Part shown: piece after piece, positions 13,730 to 14,710 of the stretch
Layout: every line of letters begins with the position of its first letter
Numbering within the stretch: the first letter of the stretch is position 1
Assembly (NCBI GenBank): GCA_050012355.1
Contig: JBEKHI010000201.1
Coordinates: forward strand, 1 to 14,710
Direction of reading: 5' to 3'
Source of the DNA: JBEKHI01 sp050012355
GTDB lineage: Bacteria > Actinomycetota > Actinomycetes > Streptosporangiales > Streptosporangiaceae
DNA: 14,710 nucleotides
Notes under the pieces: generated by a model
The model's input: the letters and a program-made list of their open reading frames with translations, nothing else
Databases searched by the model: none
Told to the model about the DNA's origin: nothing
Translations under genes and position numbers: made by a program

Positions 13730-14710
13730 TCACCAGCAAGCACACCTCCGCGAGCGGCCGCCGTCTCATGCGGCGCGGCGCGGCGGCCCTCGGCATCCTG
13801 CTGGGCGCCGGCTTGCTCGCCGCCTGCGGGTCCGCGTCCGGTTCCACGTCCGGCGCTGGGTCGATCACCCTTTACAGCGGTCAGCACGAGCAGACAACCC
13901 AGTCGCTCGTGACCGCGTTTGAACAGCAGACCGGCATCCAGGTCAACGTGCGGTACAACGACGAGGACACCTTCGCCGACGAGATCATCGCGGAGGAGGC
14001 GCATCCGGTCGCGGACGTGTTCTACACCGAGAACTCCCCCGCCCTGGAGTACCTGCAGGAGAAGGGCCTGCTGGCGAAGGTGGATGCCTCGACGCTGACC
14101 AAGACCCCATCGAAGGACAACTCCCCGCAGGGCGACTGGGTCGGGGTGTCCGCCCGGGTCAGTGTGCTGATCTACAACCCATCGCTGATCAGCGCCGCCC
14201 AGTTGCCGACCAACGTGCTCCAGCTCGCGAACCCGAAGTACAAGGGAAAGCTGGCGTTCGCGGCCGGAGAGACCGACTTTCAGCCGATTGTCACCGCCGT
14301 GGCCCGCGCGTACGGCACGACGGAAGCATCCAGCTGGCTGGACGGCATCAAGTCCAACGCGGGTTCGCACGTCTACCCGGACAACGAGACGATCGCCGAC
14401 GAGGTGAACCGCGGCGCGGTGGCCTTCGGCGTGGTCAACCAGTACTACTGGTACCGGATGAAGGCTGAGCTAGGCGCGTCCGACGTCCACTCCAAGATCG
14501 CCTATTTCGCCCCGCACGACCCGGGCTACGTGGTCGACGTCTCCGGTGCCGCGATCTTGAAGTCCTCCAAGAACCAGGCCGACGCGCAGAAGTTCCTCGC
14601 CTTCATCGTCTCCAAGCAGGGGCAGGAGATCATCGCGCACTCGATCAGCTATGAGTACCCGCTGGACGATGGTGTGGTGACGGCCGCGCCGGAAACGCCG
14701 TTCGACCAGC
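13726..14710 (+). CDS. fbpA: Ferric-iron ABC transporter substrate-binding lipoprotein, FbpA/AfuA family (3' end outside window)
   Basis: Captures Fe3+ outside the membrane and delivers it to an ABC permease. The frame from ATG 13726 stays open to the window edge (328 codons read). A signal with lipobox LLAAC (Cys34) is followed by ITLYSGQHEQTTQSLVTAFE (47-66), ADVFYTENSPALEYL (96-110), NQYYWYRMKAELG (239-251) and SGAAILKSSKNQADAQKFLAF (partly 273-293). The iron ligands known from Haemophilus FbpA (His9, Glu57, Tyr195, Tyr196) appear as His54, Glu102, Tyr240 and Tyr241, with identical spacing (48 and 186 residues). The start lies in the stop of the small lipoprotein gene (ATGA), and both are under iron box 3. 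Only the last few residues should be missing. A permease and ATPase (fbpB/fbpC type) are expected directly downstream. Confidence 0.92.
   Translation, partial: MITSKHTSASGRRLMRRGAAALGILLGAGLLAACGSASGSTSGAGSITLYSGQHEQTTQSLVTAFEQQTGIQVNVRYNDEDTFADEIIAEEAHPVADVFYTENSPALEYLQEKGLLAKVDASTLTKTPSKDNSPQGDWVGVSARVSVLIYNPSLISAAQLPTNVLQLANPKYKGKLAFAAGETDFQPIVTAVARAYGTTEASSWLDGIKSNAGSHVYPDNETIADEVNRGAVAFGVVNQYYWYRMKAELGASDVHSKIAYFAPHDPGYVVDVSGAAILKSSKNQADAQKFLAFIVSKQGQEIIAHSISYEYPLDDGVVTAAPETPFDQ

Noticed and set aside
13621..14370. Leftward 249-aa frame opposite fbpA
   Set aside because: Antisense to a frame with exact FbpA ligand spacing; no recognisable motifs.

Overview
The window reads as chromosomal DNA of a high-GC actinomycete. 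Third codon positions are mostly G/C, GTG starts are common, there are DtxR/IdeR-type iron boxes, Tat and lipoprotein signals are typical of Gram-positive high-GC bacteria, and the closest relative I recall for the acyl-CoA ligase is mycobacterial FadD15. A remnant of a gene like the F420-dependent NADP reductase family fits as well. I cannot fix a genus. No IS elements, phage genes, CRISPR arrays, tRNAs or rRNAs were seen.

Left part (1-6000). The window opens inside the 3' end of a large regulator-type ATPase/TPR protein. A FadD15-like long-chain acyl-CoA ligase follows. Its stop codon overlaps, tail to tail, the stop of a leftward unit made of a membrane acyltransferase-3 protein and a 14-helix DHA2-type MFS exporter. 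A divergent MarR regulator sits upstream of that unit, with a perfect 12-bp palindrome in the shared intergenic region. A second, nearly identical palindrome lies beyond marR, in front of a leftward gene that keeps its RBS and its Rossmann-fold N-terminus (about 30 codons) and then loses homology: a truncated oxidoreductase that probably belonged to the same MarR regulon.

Middle part (5990-10520). A small exported protein with a His-rich N-terminus and an unknown leftward 160-aa protein converge on a strong 11-bp hairpin. Divergent from the unknown gene is a purine-ureide module: allantoinase (allB), allantoicase (alc, 4-bp overlap) and glycerate kinase. It converts allantoin to allantoate, then to ureidoglycolate plus urea, and phosphorylates glycerate derived from the glyoxylate.

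Right part (10550-14710). This is an iron-acquisition locus organised around one divergent control region (13119-13333). Leftward runs a lipoprotein with a beta-propeller-like repeat pattern, coupled by a 4-bp overlap to a Tat-exported EfeB-type DyP peroxidase. Rightward runs a small unknown lipoprotein, coupled by a 4-bp overlap to an FbpA-type ferric-binding lipoprotein that is cut by the window edge and was found by reading the frame directly. Three DtxR/IdeR-type boxes control it, two of them fused into a 35-bp near-perfect palindrome. The combination of EfeB and FbpA, with no EfeU or EfeO in view, plus two uncharacterised lipoproteins, is the most interesting system in the window.
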